DNA from: AP-15 sp963700185
GTDB taxonomy: Bacteria > Pseudomonadota > Alphaproteobacteria > ATCC43930 > CGMCC-115725
Assembly (NCBI GenBank): GCA_963700185.1
Contig: CAVOWP010000007.1
Span: 62,001-126,000 of the forward strand
DNA length: 64,000 bases
Direction of reading: 5' to 3'
In this document: one piece after another, positions 17,050 through 25,816 of the stretch
How the letters are laid out: the number at the start of each line of letters is the position of its first letter
How positions within the stretch are numbered: position 1 is the first letter of the stretch
Program-made: the position numbers and the translations under genes
Notes under the pieces: generated by a model
The model's database searches: none
The model's input: only the letters and a program-made list of their open reading frames with translations
What the model was told of the DNA's origin: nothing

Positions 17050-17352
17050 TCAGGGTGTCCCCGGGACTTTGTTCAACAGATGCAGAAACAGTCCGGCGGC
17101 GAGCGGCGCACAGGGGCCGTCCTCGATCACAATCTGCCCCGCGCGAGCGACCTCGAACTTGCTGAGAAGACCGGCCGGAGCCGTCCCGACCACCGGCTCC
17201 AGAGCTTTGAAGCAAGCGGCTCCGGCGGTGTCGCCGGAATTGGCGGCGATCGTCGCCGCCGTCGAAGCGTCCATCTCGACCTTCTGCTGGACAACCGAGC
17301 ACCCGCCCAGGGCGCAGAGAATGGCGATTATTTTGATTACCTTGTAGATCAT
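17050..17352 (-). CDS. Putative small lipoprotein (100 aa)
   Basis: MIYKVIKIIAILCALGGC is a short signal peptide with a lipobox (A-L-G-G-C), so the mature protein should be a membrane-anchored periplasmic lipoprotein. AGAGGG lies about 6 bases before the ATG at 17352, supporting this start over upstream alternatives. The mature part is small and Ala-rich with two further cysteines. No domain is recognised. It converges with the amidohydrolase gene and is divergent from the acetyltransferase. Confidence 0.65.
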   Translation of the reverse strand: MIYKVIKIIAILCALGGCSVVQQKVEMDASTAATIAANSGDTAGAACFKALEPVVGTAPAGLLSKFEVARAGQIVIEDGPCAPLAAGLFLHLLNKVPGTP

Positions 17353-17625
17353 TTGACCCTCTAAGGCGTGGAGTGGCCGGCTTGACGACGACCGCATCTG
17401 TTGGGCATTAATTGTAGTCTTGTAAATGCTGGAAAATACCCGGCTTGTCTCTTTCGTATCTGCTCGAGGTGGGTGGAATTCGAAGCGGTGTAATAACACC
17501 TAAATGCTAATTTGTCAATAAGTTTTGCCATAAAACAGCAATTAATACTTTGCCGCTGCAGGCTTGGTTCGAACGGGAATCGTACCGCCATTGAGGCGAT
17601 TGTGAGGGCAGCGCACAGGTTGGGT

Positions 17626-18189
17626 ATGCCGATCAATTCCCCTATCGAGCTGGTCGAGCCGAGTCTCGGGCGATTGCCCGGTTACATCGCTGCCCTTGAG
17701 GCTGGTTGGTCACCCGACACGACGCGTGACGTCAGCGGCGAGCAGCTCGAGGCCATCCGCGATGATGCGGAAGGGTTCGTGTGCGAGCTCGTGCGGCGAG
17801 AGGGCGGCACTATAACCCTAGCGGACGGCACCGAGGTGCCGCGCCTGCCGGGTCGCGTCTTCTGGATTTGGGACGGTGATTTCAGCGGTGCCATCAATCT
17901 CCGCTTTGTTCCAGGCACCGAAGCGCTGCCGCCGCACGTATCCGGACATGTCGGCTACTCAGTCGTGCCGTGGAAGCGGAACCGCGGCTACGCCCGGCAC
18001 GCACTCAGGCTGCTGTTGCCGATTGCGCGTGGGTTCGGTTTACAGCGGCTGCTCATCAGTTGCGACGAGGATAATGTACCGTCACGCCGCGTCATCGAGG
18101 GCAACGGTGGTATCTCGGCCGGAGAAACACCTCATCCGCAACACATTGGCGAGCGCAAGCTTCTATTCTGGGTGAGCACCGCCGCCTAA
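17626..18189 (+). CDS. GNAT-family N-acetyltransferase
   Basis: The protein of about 187 residues has the acetyl-CoA-binding motif A of GNAT enzymes, VGYSVVPWKRNRGYARHAL (R-N-R-G-Y-A at the pyrophosphate loop), followed by LLISCDEDNVPSRRVIEGNGG, the motif B region. It resembles predicted YitI/RimJ-like acetyltransferases. The ATG at 17626 is preferred, since earlier in-frame starts are weak TTG codons. The acceptor substrate cannot be told from sequence or neighbours. Confidence 0.82.
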   Translation: MPINSPIELVEPSLGRLPGYIAALEAGWSPDTTRDVSGEQLEAIRDDAEGFVCELVRREGGTITLADGTEVPRLPGRVFWIWDGDFSGAINLRFVPGTEALPPHVSGHVGYSVVPWKRNRGYARHALRLLLPIARGFGLQRLLISCDEDNVPSRRVIEGNGGISAGETPHPQHIGERKLLFWVSTAA

Positions 18190-18421
18190 CTGTGTTCGCT
18201 GGTTTTGGAAATTCCCGCGGCCGCGTGGCCTTTCAGGCTAGCGAGATTGGCGACCGGGCGCTATACAGCGGCACTCCCCAACAGGATCGGCAGTGCACGC
18301 CGCGGACCGCCCAGGCCGTAGCGATGAATGCCGGAGGTCCGTCTACGGCGGCGGCCCGTCGGGAATAGCGGCAGCGGTTGCCGGACACTATAAACGGCGC
18401 CGAACAGGGGAGGTATGTCCC

Positions 18422-20149
18422 ATGCCGGAAACGACATCAGAACTCTTCGGGGAGTTCGATGCGCTCGTCGCCCAAGTGATGGCCGAATGGCAGATCCCCG
18501 GCTTGGCGATGGCGGTGGTGCAGAGGGAAAAGCTGCCGCTGCTGCACTGCTGGGGCTTGGGCGATGTCGAGACCGCCGCGCCGGTTGGGTCGGATACGCT
18601 ATTCCCGATCTGCTCGGTGACGAAGTCCTTCACCGCGACGGGGCTCGCGCTATTGGTCGACGAGGGCAAGCTGGATTGGGACATGCTGGTGCGTGAGATA
18701 CTGCCGGAGTTCCGGCTGCGCGACTCGGTGGCGAGCGAGCAGGCGACATTGCGCGATCTGCTGACCCACCGCACCGGCGTACCGCGGCACGACTGGGTGC
18801 ATATGGGCGGCCATCTCGACAATGCCGGCATGCTCGCCGCGCTGCGCCATCTCGAACCCAGCAAGCCGTTCCGTAGCACCTACCAATACCAGAACCTGAT
18901 GTATCTGGTGGCCGGCATCGTGCTCGAGCGGATCAGCGGCCAGCGATGGGAGGATTTCATCCGCGACCGGATCCTACTGCCGCTGGGTATGAAGCAGGCC
19001 ACGACCTCGCTCGAGGAGATGGTCGAGCGGCATTCGGATTATGCTGCGCCGCATGCTGTCCTCGACGGCGTGCAGCGGCGCATTCCGGTCCGCCCGATCA
19101 ATACGCGGCCGGGCGGCGGCATTTGCGCCTCGATCACGGAAATGGCGGCCTATATGCGCTTCCATCTCGACCCGGTCGCGGGGCGAGGCGATTTGCGGCT
19201 GTCACCCGGGGCAGTTGCCGAACTCACCTCCCCGCAGAGCTATGTGGGCCGGTCGGATTTTGCCGAAGTCGGCCAAGCGCATTACGGCTTCGGTTTCGAA
19301 GTTGTCAGCTACCGCGGCGCGCGCCGCGTCAGCCACGGCGGCGGTTGGTCCGGCTACAATTGCGATCTGCGGCTCTTGCCGGACCATAACAGCGGCGTGA
19401 TGGTGCTGACGAACGGCCACGATTCCGGTTGCGCCGCCTTGACGAATTCGGTGCTGGACCGGCTGTTGGGGCTCCAGGCGTTGCCGTGGATGGAACGGCT
19501 GAGCCGCCCCAGAGCCACAATGCGTGATTGCAAGCTCAAGGATCGGTTGGCTCGGGAGGAGGCGCGTCATCGCGACACCAGGCCCAGCCACGCTATCGCC
19601 GATTACGCCAACGAATACACGCATCCCGCTTATGGCAAGGTGCGGATCTCCTGCGACGCCGATGCGCTGCGCTGGCATGGCCTCGGCCTCGATCTGCCAA
19701 TGGTCCATCGCCACTATGATGTGTTCGAAATCGCTCCCGAGCCAGCGGTATCGTTCGAGAACAAGACCGTCCAATTCGCCACCGGCGTCGAAGGTCATGT
19801 CAAGAGCTTGGCGGTTCCGCTGGAGCCGGCGGTCGCGCCGATCACCTTCCGGCGCCTGCCGGAACCCGAGATGACGACCCGCGCCTTTCTGGAGCCGCTG
19901 ACCGGAATTTACCGTTATGGTTCCGTCGTGTTTCGCCTTGGGATCGATGACGCGGGCCGGCTGACCTTCACGCGCAACGACGCCGCGACCGAGCGCCTGC
20001 TGGCCCGCCATGGCAACATCTTCGGCTTTGCCGACAGCGAGTTCTTCCGCATCGAGTTCCGCCCTAACGCTATGGGCCAGGTGGACGCTCTGCTATCCCA
20101 CGAACCCACCGGCACCTATCTGGCCGAGCGCGACGCCCCACCGCGTTGA
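18422..20149 (+). CDS. Serine hydrolase of the beta-lactamase/penicillin-binding (class C-like) family
   Basis: The 575-residue protein has the S-x-x-K motif SVTK (residues 65-68), the Y-x-N motif YQN at 156-158 and HGGGW near residue 300, the triad of class C beta-lactamase-like esterases and peptidases. The last 150 residues form a separate beta-rich domain like DUF3471, common in this family. GGGGAGG precedes the ATG at 18422. No signal peptide is visible, so it is probably a cytoplasmic esterase or peptidase rather than an antibiotic-resistance enzyme. Confidence 0.87.
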   Translation: MPETTSELFGEFDALVAQVMAEWQIPGLAMAVVQREKLPLLHCWGLGDVETAAPVGSDTLFPICSVTKSFTATGLALLVDEGKLDWDMLVREILPEFRLRDSVASEQATLRDLLTHRTGVPRHDWVHMGGHLDNAGMLAALRHLEPSKPFRSTYQYQNLMYLVAGIVLERISGQRWEDFIRDRILLPLGMKQATTSLEEMVERHSDYAAPHAVLDGVQRRIPVRPINTRPGGGICASITEMAAYMRFHLDPVAGRGDLRLSPGAVAELTSPQSYVGRSDFAEVGQAHYGFGFEVVSYRGARRVSHGGGWSGYNCDLRLLPDHNSGVMVLTNGHDSGCAALTNSVLDRLLGLQALPWMERLSRPRATMRDCKLKDRLAREEARHRDTRPSHAIADYANEYTHPAYGKVRISCDADALRWHGLGLDLPMVHRHYDVFEIAPEPAVSFENKTVQFATGVEGHVKSLAVPLEPAVAPITFRRLPEPEMTTRAFLEPLTGIYRYGSVVFRLGIDDAGRLTFTRNDAATERLLARHGNIFGFADSEFFRIEFRPNAMGQVDALLSHEPTGTYLAERDAPPR

Positions 20150-20290
20150 GCTCCGCCAAGGTTCGGTGGCAACCGGCACAGCGAACCAATGGACTTCCCG
20201 ATTCTGGATAGTCGGGGGAAAACTTCGGGTGTATTTTCGCGGGCTTGGAAAGCGTCACGCAGCGGACGCGGCAATAACGGGGACGGAGCC

Positions 20291-20830
20291 ATGAAAATAA
20301 ATTTGGCGGCTGCGGCGCGGGCTGCCCCGCTCATTGCCTTGCTATCGGCCGCCTGCGTTTCGCAGAGCGCATACGAACAACAGGGGCAGCAGCTCGAGGA
20401 AGCTCGCGCCCAGACGGCAGCGCAGCAAGCCCAGATCGCCAAGATGCAGCAGGAGCAGAAATGGGTCGTCGCCGGCGACGTGTTGTTCCCGGAAGGCGGG
20501 TATCAGCTCGGCCCAAACGCGCAGGCTGCTCTCGGCCAATATGTCCCGCGGCTGCAAAATCTGCAGAACACAAAAGTCGTCGTGTACGGGTATACCGACA
20601 ACCAGCCGGTCGGGCCCGCGCTGCAACGGGCAGGCATTGGGAACAACATCGACCTGTCGTCGCGCCGAGCGGATAATGTCGTGGCGTATTTCCGCTCGCA
20701 AGGCGTCAACCCCGGCATCCTGTCGGCCAAGGGGTTCGGCGACACGCATCCGGTCGCCTCCAACAACACGCCGCAAGGGAGGTCGCAGAACCGCCGCATC
20801 GAGATCGTGCTGGAAGGCCCGGGCGCTTGA
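20291..20830 (+). CDS. OmpA-family peptidoglycan-binding lipoprotein
   Basis: The 179-residue protein begins with a signal peptide and lipobox (ALLSAAC). A coiled-coil segment rich in Gln and Ala follows (about residues 30-58), then an OmpA-like domain with VVVYGYTDNQPVG, LSSRRADNVVAYF and the closing GFGDTHPVASN...GRSQNRRIEIV. OmpA-like domains bind diaminopimelate in peptidoglycan, so the protein should tether a membrane to the cell wall. ACGGAG lies before the start. It is followed at 63 bases by the DUF1269 gene. Confidence 0.87.
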   Translation: MKINLAAAARAAPLIALLSAACVSQSAYEQQGQQLEEARAQTAAQQAQIAKMQQEQKWVVAGDVLFPEGGYQLGPNAQAALGQYVPRLQNLQNTKVVVYGYTDNQPVGPALQRAGIGNNIDLSSRRADNVVAYFRSQGVNPGILSAKGFGDTHPVASNNTPQGRSQNRRIEIVLEGPGA

Positions 20831-20892
20831 CTACCGGGCTCGTCTGCTGACTGGCCCGCGGTAAATTGATTTCACAAAGGAGGACTGAAGCG

Positions 20893-21399
20893 ATGAGCGA
20901 TCTGGTGTCTATCGCCTTCCCGACGGAAGCGGCGGCGGAAGAGGTCCGCAAAAAGCTGCTCGACATGCAGCAGGAATATTTGATCGAGCTGGGCGATGCC
21001 GTCATCGCGGTAAAACAGCCGAATGGCGGGGTCAAGCTCAACCAGCTGTTCCATCCGACGGCGGCAGGGGCTGCAACCGGCGCCTTCTGGGGCACATTGA
21101 TCGGCCTGATCTTCTTGATGCCGTTGGCCGGCGCCGCGCTCGGCGCCGCCGGCGGGGCTCTCGGCGGCGCCCTCACCGATGTCGGGATCGACGACAAATT
21201 CATGAAAGAGGCGGCGCAGACCCTGGAGTTTGGCAACGCCGAATTGTTTCTGCTGATCCGCAAAATGACAACCGACAAGGTGCTCGCGGCCTTGCAGGGC
21301 GTCGGCGGTACGGTGATGCGCACCTCGTTCGATCACACGAAGGAGGAGGCGCTGAGGCAGGCGCTGGCGGCTCACACCGGGGCCAATCCAGCCTCCTAG
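20893..21399 (+). CDS. DUF1269 family membrane protein
   Basis: The 168-residue protein has the DUF1269 layout: an amino-terminal VSIAFPTEAAAEEVRKKL region, then a Gly/Ala-rich double hydrophobic segment at about 60-98 (GAFWGTLIGLIFLMPLAGAA and the next turn), and a carboxy-terminal NAELFLLIRKMTTDKVL. AAGGAGGAC sits just upstream of the ATG. DUF1269 proteins are uncharacterised; the middle hydrophobic hairpin suggests membrane association. The preceding OmpA-like gene on the same strand may be co-transcribed. Confidence 0.85.
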   Translation: MSDLVSIAFPTEAAAEEVRKKLLDMQQEYLIELGDAVIAVKQPNGGVKLNQLFHPTAAGAATGAFWGTLIGLIFLMPLAGAALGAAGGALGGALTDVGIDDKFMKEAAQTLEFGNAELFLLIRKMTTDKVLAALQGVGGTVMRTSFDHTKEEALRQALAAHTGANPAS

Positions 21400-21414
21400 A
21401 GGGCCTCCCTGCCG

Positions 21415-22623
21415 CTACCGGAACATCCTTCCTTCCGGCGGCAGGCCGAGGAGGATCTGGCCGACGGTTTCGAAATGGACAGGGCGGCCCTGGCCTTGCT
21501 GGGTCCCGGCGTGGATGTCGCGCAGGCGGCGCTCGAACGGGTTCTCGTTGAAGACCGCGGTGGCGCCGGCGGCGTTGTAGACGCTCGCGACGACGTCGCG
21601 GGCCTGCTGGATCGCCCAGGTCGCGGCGAGGCGCAATTGCCAATGCCGTTCGGGCGCGAACTCGCCGCCGCGCTCGGCATCCCCCCACATCTCCTCGAGG
21701 GTCGCGTGGATCGAGGCGCGCGACGAGCGCAACTTGGCCTCGCACTGCGCCACTTCGGACTGGATCACGTTGTTCTCGCGCAACGTCTTGCGGGCGCCGC
21801 GCGGGATCTTGTCGCGCGCCAGCTCGATGAACGCTTCGAGCGCGCCGCGGGCAATGCCGAGGGACACGTTCGAAAACCCCATCGCGTAGATCATGCCGCT
21901 GGTGAAGCGGTAAAGGAGGCCGGGCTCGCGCCGCTCGGCCGGGTTGTCGCGCGAGAAGGTGTATTTCTGCGGCACGAACAGATCTTCGACCCGGTAGCTG
22001 TCGCTGCCGGTGCCGCGCAGCCCGATCACCTGCCAGTTGTCGATGATCTCGGCGCTCGATTTGGGGAACAGGACAGTGCGGACGTGCTGCCGCCCGTTCG
22101 GGTTCATGCGCGGCGCGCCGTCCGGCTCGAATACCGGCACATGCGCGCCGAGCCAGGTGGCGTGCCGGCTGCCGGTCGCGAACCCCCACCGGCCGGTGAC
22201 CCGGATACCGCCCTCGACCGCGACGCTGCGGCCGGCGCCCGGCAATTCCGGACCCCAGGCGAGGATGCCGCGCGGCGGGCCGAAGACCTCGCGCGCCACC
22301 GCAGGGTCGAGATAGGGCGCCGACATCGAGCAGCCCGAATTCTGCCCGAGCGACCAGGCGGTCGAGGGCTCGGCCTTGCCGATCTCCTCGAGGACCTGCA
22401 CGTAGGTCAGCGGGTGGAGCTCGGCGCCGCCCAGCGAGCGCGGGATCAGCAATTTGAAGAAGCCGCCTTCGATCAACACGTCGACAACCCGCTCCGGCAA
22501 CTGGCGCCGTTCCTCGATTTCGTCTGCCGCCTCTTTCAGCATCGGCGCGAGGCGGCGCGCACGTTCCACGTAGTCGACGTCGCGCGTCTCGACGCGGGCC
22601 AGGTCCAGCAAGGTCGACGGCAT
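21415..22623 (-). CDS. Acyl-CoA-dehydrogenase-fold flavoprotein (HsaA/HpaB-like monooxygenase type)
   Basis: The 402-residue protein has the acyl-CoA dehydrogenase fold: an amino-terminal helical domain with PERVVDVLIEGGFFKLLIPRSLGG, a middle beta domain with VTGRWGFATGSRHATW and WQVIGLRGTGSDSY, and a helical carboxy-terminal domain ending in a GQGRPVHFETVGQILLG stretch. SGRWxFxSG and GLRGTGS are typical of the flavin-dependent monooxygenase branch (HsaA, p-hydroxyphenylacetate hydroxylase, DszC). GGAG lies 8 bases before ATG 22623. Hydroxylation of an aromatic or heterocyclic substrate with reduced flavin supplied by a partner is likely; no reductase is nearby. Confidence 0.85.
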   Translation of the reverse strand: MPSTLLDLARVETRDVDYVERARRLAPMLKEAADEIEERRQLPERVVDVLIEGGFFKLLIPRSLGGAELHPLTYVQVLEEIGKAEPSTAWSLGQNSGCSMSAPYLDPAVAREVFGPPRGILAWGPELPGAGRSVAVEGGIRVTGRWGFATGSRHATWLGAHVPVFEPDGAPRMNPNGRQHVRTVLFPKSSAEIIDNWQVIGLRGTGSDSYRVEDLFVPQKYTFSRDNPAERREPGLLYRFTSGMIYAMGFSNVSLGIARGALEAFIELARDKIPRGARKTLRENNVIQSEVAQCEAKLRSSRASIHATLEEMWGDAERGGEFAPERHWQLRLAATWAIQQARDVVASVYNAAGATAVFNENPFERRLRDIHAGTQQGQGRPVHFETVGQILLGLPPEGRMFR

Positions 22624-22701
22624 TTTCTTCTCCAAAAATTCGCCCTCAAAATACATCGGGCGCGGTGGGTTAAGCGACGGTTTCCTGCAACCCACCTTCG
22701 A

Positions 22702-23922
22702 TTACGCGGCGATGGCACGCCACCAGCGCCGGGTCAGAAGCATCGCCGCAATCCCCTCGGCGCCGATAATCACCGTGGCCCAAGAGGCGCCGATCAGGCC
22801 GGCGAGCAGGCCAAGATGAATAAAGCCGACCATCCCGACCCCGATGCACACGGAGAGCACGCCGAAGATTCGGCTGCGCATCTCGGGCGGCGCCGCGAGG
22901 TAGACGAGCGTCGCCTGCATGATGCTGAAACCGGAATTGGCGACGCCCGTCACCAGAAGCACCGTGCCGGAGAGCAGCGGATCAGGCGCCAATGCGAAGA
23001 CCGGCAGCATGAGAAGGTAAGCGAAGACGCCCCCGATATAGAGGCGGGCGAATATCACCGGCTTGGCGAAAAGGGCGATTGCGACGGCGCCGCAGAACGC
23101 GCCAACCCCGTCCATGCTGGCGAGGAGACCGATGCCGACGGCGCCGAGACCCAGATTGTCCTGGCCGATCACCGGGATCATGCTGGTGAACGGCCAGCCG
23201 AAGGTGTTGTAGATGACGGTGACGACCAGGGTTCCGATCAGGCGCCGGTCGCGCCGGACGAGCATAAAGCCTTCGAGCATGCGTTCGAGGACGCTCGCGA
23301 CGCCGGTCGGCCGCACGCTGTTGCGATGATGAATTCGCATTGCAGCGGCGACCGCGACGAGGTAGCAGGCGACACTGACCGCAAAGGCGCCGCCGATCCC
23401 GAATGTCGCGAGCAACACGCCGCCGAGGGTCGGGCCGAGCATGCGGCTCGCATTGTTGGCGCCGACATCAAGGGACATCGCCGCGCTCATCCGGTCCGGT
23501 CCGACGATCTCGCCGATCATCGTACGGCGAACCGGGTTGTCGGTCGTCCACGCAATGCCGTTGACAAAGCTGGCGAGCGCGACATGCCAGACTTCGAGCG
23601 TGTTGCTCCAGGCAAGCAGCGCCAGGACCAGCGAGCTCAGCAGCATCGAAATGACGACGACGATCAGCGCAATGCGCCGCTCGATCCGCTCGGCCATGGC
23701 GCCGACGATGGCGCCGAACAGCGCCATCGGCAGCATGCGCAACATCGTCAGCAGCGCGACGATGAATGGCGAACCGGTGCGCTGATAGGCGAACACGGCG
23801 ACCGCCAGCATCTCCAACCAGCGCACCGCAAAGACGACGACGCCGACGAGCCACAGCCGGCGAAAATCGGCTTCCCCAAAAAGCCGCGCTCGGGGCGCGG
23901 CATGAACTGTCGTATCCGTCAT
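22702..23922 (-). CDS. MFS transporter (EntS-like, MFS_3 type)
   Basis: The product of about 406 residues is a polytopic membrane protein with around twelve hydrophobic segments and the loop motif GAMAERIERR between helices 2 and 3. DNPVRRTMIGEIVGPDRMSAAMSLD resembles the EntS/MFS_3 branch of drug and siderophore exporters. ATG 23922 (MTDTTVHAAP) is the preferred start, with ATG 23946 possible; the frame runs on upstream into a repeat element, which is clearly not coding. It lies 78 bases downstream of the flavoprotein's start side on the same strand. The substrate is unknown. Confidence 0.85.
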   Translation of the reverse strand: MTDTTVHAAPRARLFGEADFRRLWLVGVVVFAVRWLEMLAVAVFAYQRTGSPFIVALLTMLRMLPMALFGAIVGAMAERIERRIALIVVVISMLLSSLVLALLAWSNTLEVWHVALASFVNGIAWTTDNPVRRTMIGEIVGPDRMSAAMSLDVGANNASRMLGPTLGGVLLATFGIGGAFAVSVACYLVAVAAAMRIHHRNSVRPTGVASVLERMLEGFMLVRRDRRLIGTLVVTVIYNTFGWPFTSMIPVIGQDNLGLGAVGIGLLASMDGVGAFCGAVAIALFAKPVIFARLYIGGVFAYLLMLPVFALAPDPLLSGTVLLVTGVANSGFSIMQATLVYLAAPPEMRSRIFGVLSVCIGVGMVGFIHLGLLAGLIGASWATVIIGAEGIAAMLLTRRWWRAIAA

Positions 23923-24044
23923 AGCGAGCTGGCAGAGATATGCCATGCTCGCAGTCGCCGTATCCTCCCCACTTTTCCTCCAACCAATATTTTCGAAAGC
24001 CTGGCTAAAACGAAATCGGCCTTCGCACGGGTTATCGTCGTCCC

Positions 24045-24137
24045 GGCTAAAGCGGTGATCCAGAGCCTGCCCTCGGTTTGAACAGGGGCAAACGCTGCGG
24101 CCTTGCAGCCCGCTGGATTCCCGCTTTCGCGGGGGCG
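24045..24137. repeat. REP-like intergenic palindromic element
   Basis: Between the MFS gene and dnaB lies a sequence ending in the hairpin CCCGC-TTTC-GCGGG (24120-24133), preceded by GCTGGATT and, about 80 bases earlier, by CGTCCCGGCTAAAGC and GATCCAGAG. The form (hairpin reading CCCGCTTTCGCGGG with TGGATTC alongside) is a familiar dispersed repeat of alphaproteobacterial genomes. It probably marks the 3' ends of the flanking transcription units. Confidence 0.6.
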
Positions 24138-24148
24138 AGTAGGCCGTG

Positions 24149-25675
24149 CTAGAAATCCGCGGGCAGGTGATCGGGGGCCATGTAGTTGTCGAACTTTGTT
24201 GTCTTTGCGTCGAATACGAGTTTAATCTGACCAATCGGTCCATGCCGTTGTTTCGCTATAATTACCTCGGCGAGACCGTAGACTTTATCACAGTCCGCCT
24301 GCCAATTTTTCATTCGCGCATCGTGTTGTTCGTCTGTATCACCAGCGCGCCTCATTGGCATTAGTCGGGATTGATAATATTCTTCTCGGAAAATAAACAT
24401 TACGACATCGGCATCCTGCTCGATCGAGCCCGACTCTCGCAAATCGGCGAGCATCGGACGCTTGTCCTCACGCTGCTCGACGGCACGAGATAGTTGCGAC
24501 AATGCGAGAACCGGAACATTTAGCTCTTTCGCGAGCGCCTTCAACCCGCGCGTGATCTCGGAGATTTCCTGAACGCGGTTCTCCTGCACGCGGGCCTGAT
24601 TTGAGGGGCGCAGCAGTTGCAAATAGTCAATCACGATCAGCCCCAGGCCTTGTTGGCGCATCAGGCGCCGAGCGCGCGTGCGCAAAGAAGATATGCTCAG
24701 GGCCGGGGTATCATCGATAAACAGCTTAAGCGAGGCCAGGCGATGGCTAGCAAGGACGAATTTGTCGAAATCTTCACTGCTGACATCACCACGGCGAATC
24801 CGGTCAGAAGAGACCCCCGATTCTTCGGCGAGCATACGGCTGGCAAGCTGTTCCGCGGACATCTCAAGCGAAAAGAAGCCGACCACTGCCCCGTCCTCGG
24901 CGATTTTGCGGCCGTCAGGAGTACTCGGCGCCTTATATGCCTTAGCGGCGTTAAAGGCGATGTTGGTAGCGAGCGCTGTCTTCCCCATCGATGGCCTTCC
25001 GGCCAGAACGATCAGATCGGACGGGTGCAGCCCGCCGAGCATCTTGTCAAGTTCGCGGAACCCTGTCGCCACTCCGACGGTCTTGCCATTGCGCTTAAAC
25101 GCCGCTTGGGCATTGTCGATGGCGCTCGTTAAGGCGGCACTGAACGGACGGAAGCCAACTTCAGCCTGCCCTACTGTAGCGAGGTCGAACAGCTTTTTTT
25201 CGACCCGTTCGATCTGCTCGCGCGCCGGATCGTCGAGATCCTGCCGAAACGCATCGTTGACGACATCCTCTCCGAGCCCGATCAGCTCGCGGCGCAAGTA
25301 AAGGTCGTGCACGGCGCGGCCGTAGTCCTCGGCATTGATGATCGCCGCCGCGGCGGCCGCCAGACGCGCCAGATACTGCGCCCCGCCGATCTCGGTCAGC
25401 GCACCGTCCTGATCGAACAAATTCTTCAATGTGACAGGATTGGCGATCTGGCCGCGGCCCAACAGCTTGCCGATAGCGGCGAATATGCGGCCGTGCACGG
25501 CGTTGCCGAAGTGCTCCGGCTGGAGGAATTCGCAGACCCGGTAATAGGCCGTGTTATTGATCAGTATGGCGCCGAGCAGGGCCTGTTCGGCTTCCGTGTT
25601 GTAGGGTGGGGTGCGGAGAAGCTCGGGGTTGGGCTCGCGTAGCAGCGCGACCCGGGACGTCACGTTTGTTTCCAT
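24149..25675 (-). CDS. dnaB: Replicative DNA helicase DnaB
   Basis: The product of about 508 residues has the DnaB amino-terminal domain (PYNTEAEQALLGAILINN, contact for primase) and the RecA-like motor domain with Walker A GRPSMGKT at 226-233, FSLEMSAEQLASRML, VIDYLQLL (Walker B) and SQLSRAVEQREDKRPMLADLRESGSIEQDAD. It unwinds the replication fork as a hexamer. ATG 25675 (METNVTSR) is chosen over an upstream in-frame ATG at 25705; the ribosome binding site is weak. It lies downstream of the rpsF-rplI block, with cfa between. Confidence 0.95.
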   Translation of the reverse strand: METNVTSRVALLREPNPELLRTPPYNTEAEQALLGAILINNTAYYRVCEFLQPEHFGNAVHGRIFAAIGKLLGRGQIANPVTLKNLFDQDGALTEIGGAQYLARLAAAAAAIINAEDYGRAVHDLYLRRELIGLGEDVVNDAFRQDLDDPAREQIERVEKKLFDLATVGQAEVGFRPFSAALTSAIDNAQAAFKRNGKTVGVATGFRELDKMLGGLHPSDLIVLAGRPSMGKTALATNIAFNAAKAYKAPSTPDGRKIAEDGAVVGFFSLEMSAEQLASRMLAEESGVSSDRIRRGDVSSEDFDKFVLASHRLASLKLFIDDTPALSISSLRTRARRLMRQQGLGLIVIDYLQLLRPSNQARVQENRVQEISEITRGLKALAKELNVPVLALSQLSRAVEQREDKRPMLADLRESGSIEQDADVVMFIFREEYYQSRLMPMRRAGDTDEQHDARMKNWQADCDKVYGLAEVIIAKQRHGPIGQIKLVFDAKTTKFDNYMAPDHLPADF

Positions 25676-25816
25676 GCACCGGAAGGATACCACCAGCCAA
25701 AACAAGGCCCGGCGCGGAATTCGATCCCCAGCCTGTGTAAGGCGGGGATGGGCCGCACCCGACGCCTGGGAAATTGAATGCCTGCGAATTTGCGAACGAG
25801 GCGAACTTCGCGCAGA

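Noticed and set aside
15620..17302. A 560-residue open frame on the minus strand
   Set aside because: It is antisense to the amidohydrolase gene, which has conserved metal-site motifs and a strong ribosome binding site.
21475..24081. An 868-residue open frame on the plus strand
   Set aside because: It is antisense to the acyl-CoA-dehydrogenase-like gene and the MFS gene, both of which have clear family motifs. It is a by-product of GC-rich codon usage.
24045..24243. Amino-terminal extension of the MFS transporter reading through the intergenic repeat
   Set aside because: The added residues are a translation of the palindromic repeat; the transporter's first helix begins soon after the ATG at 23922.
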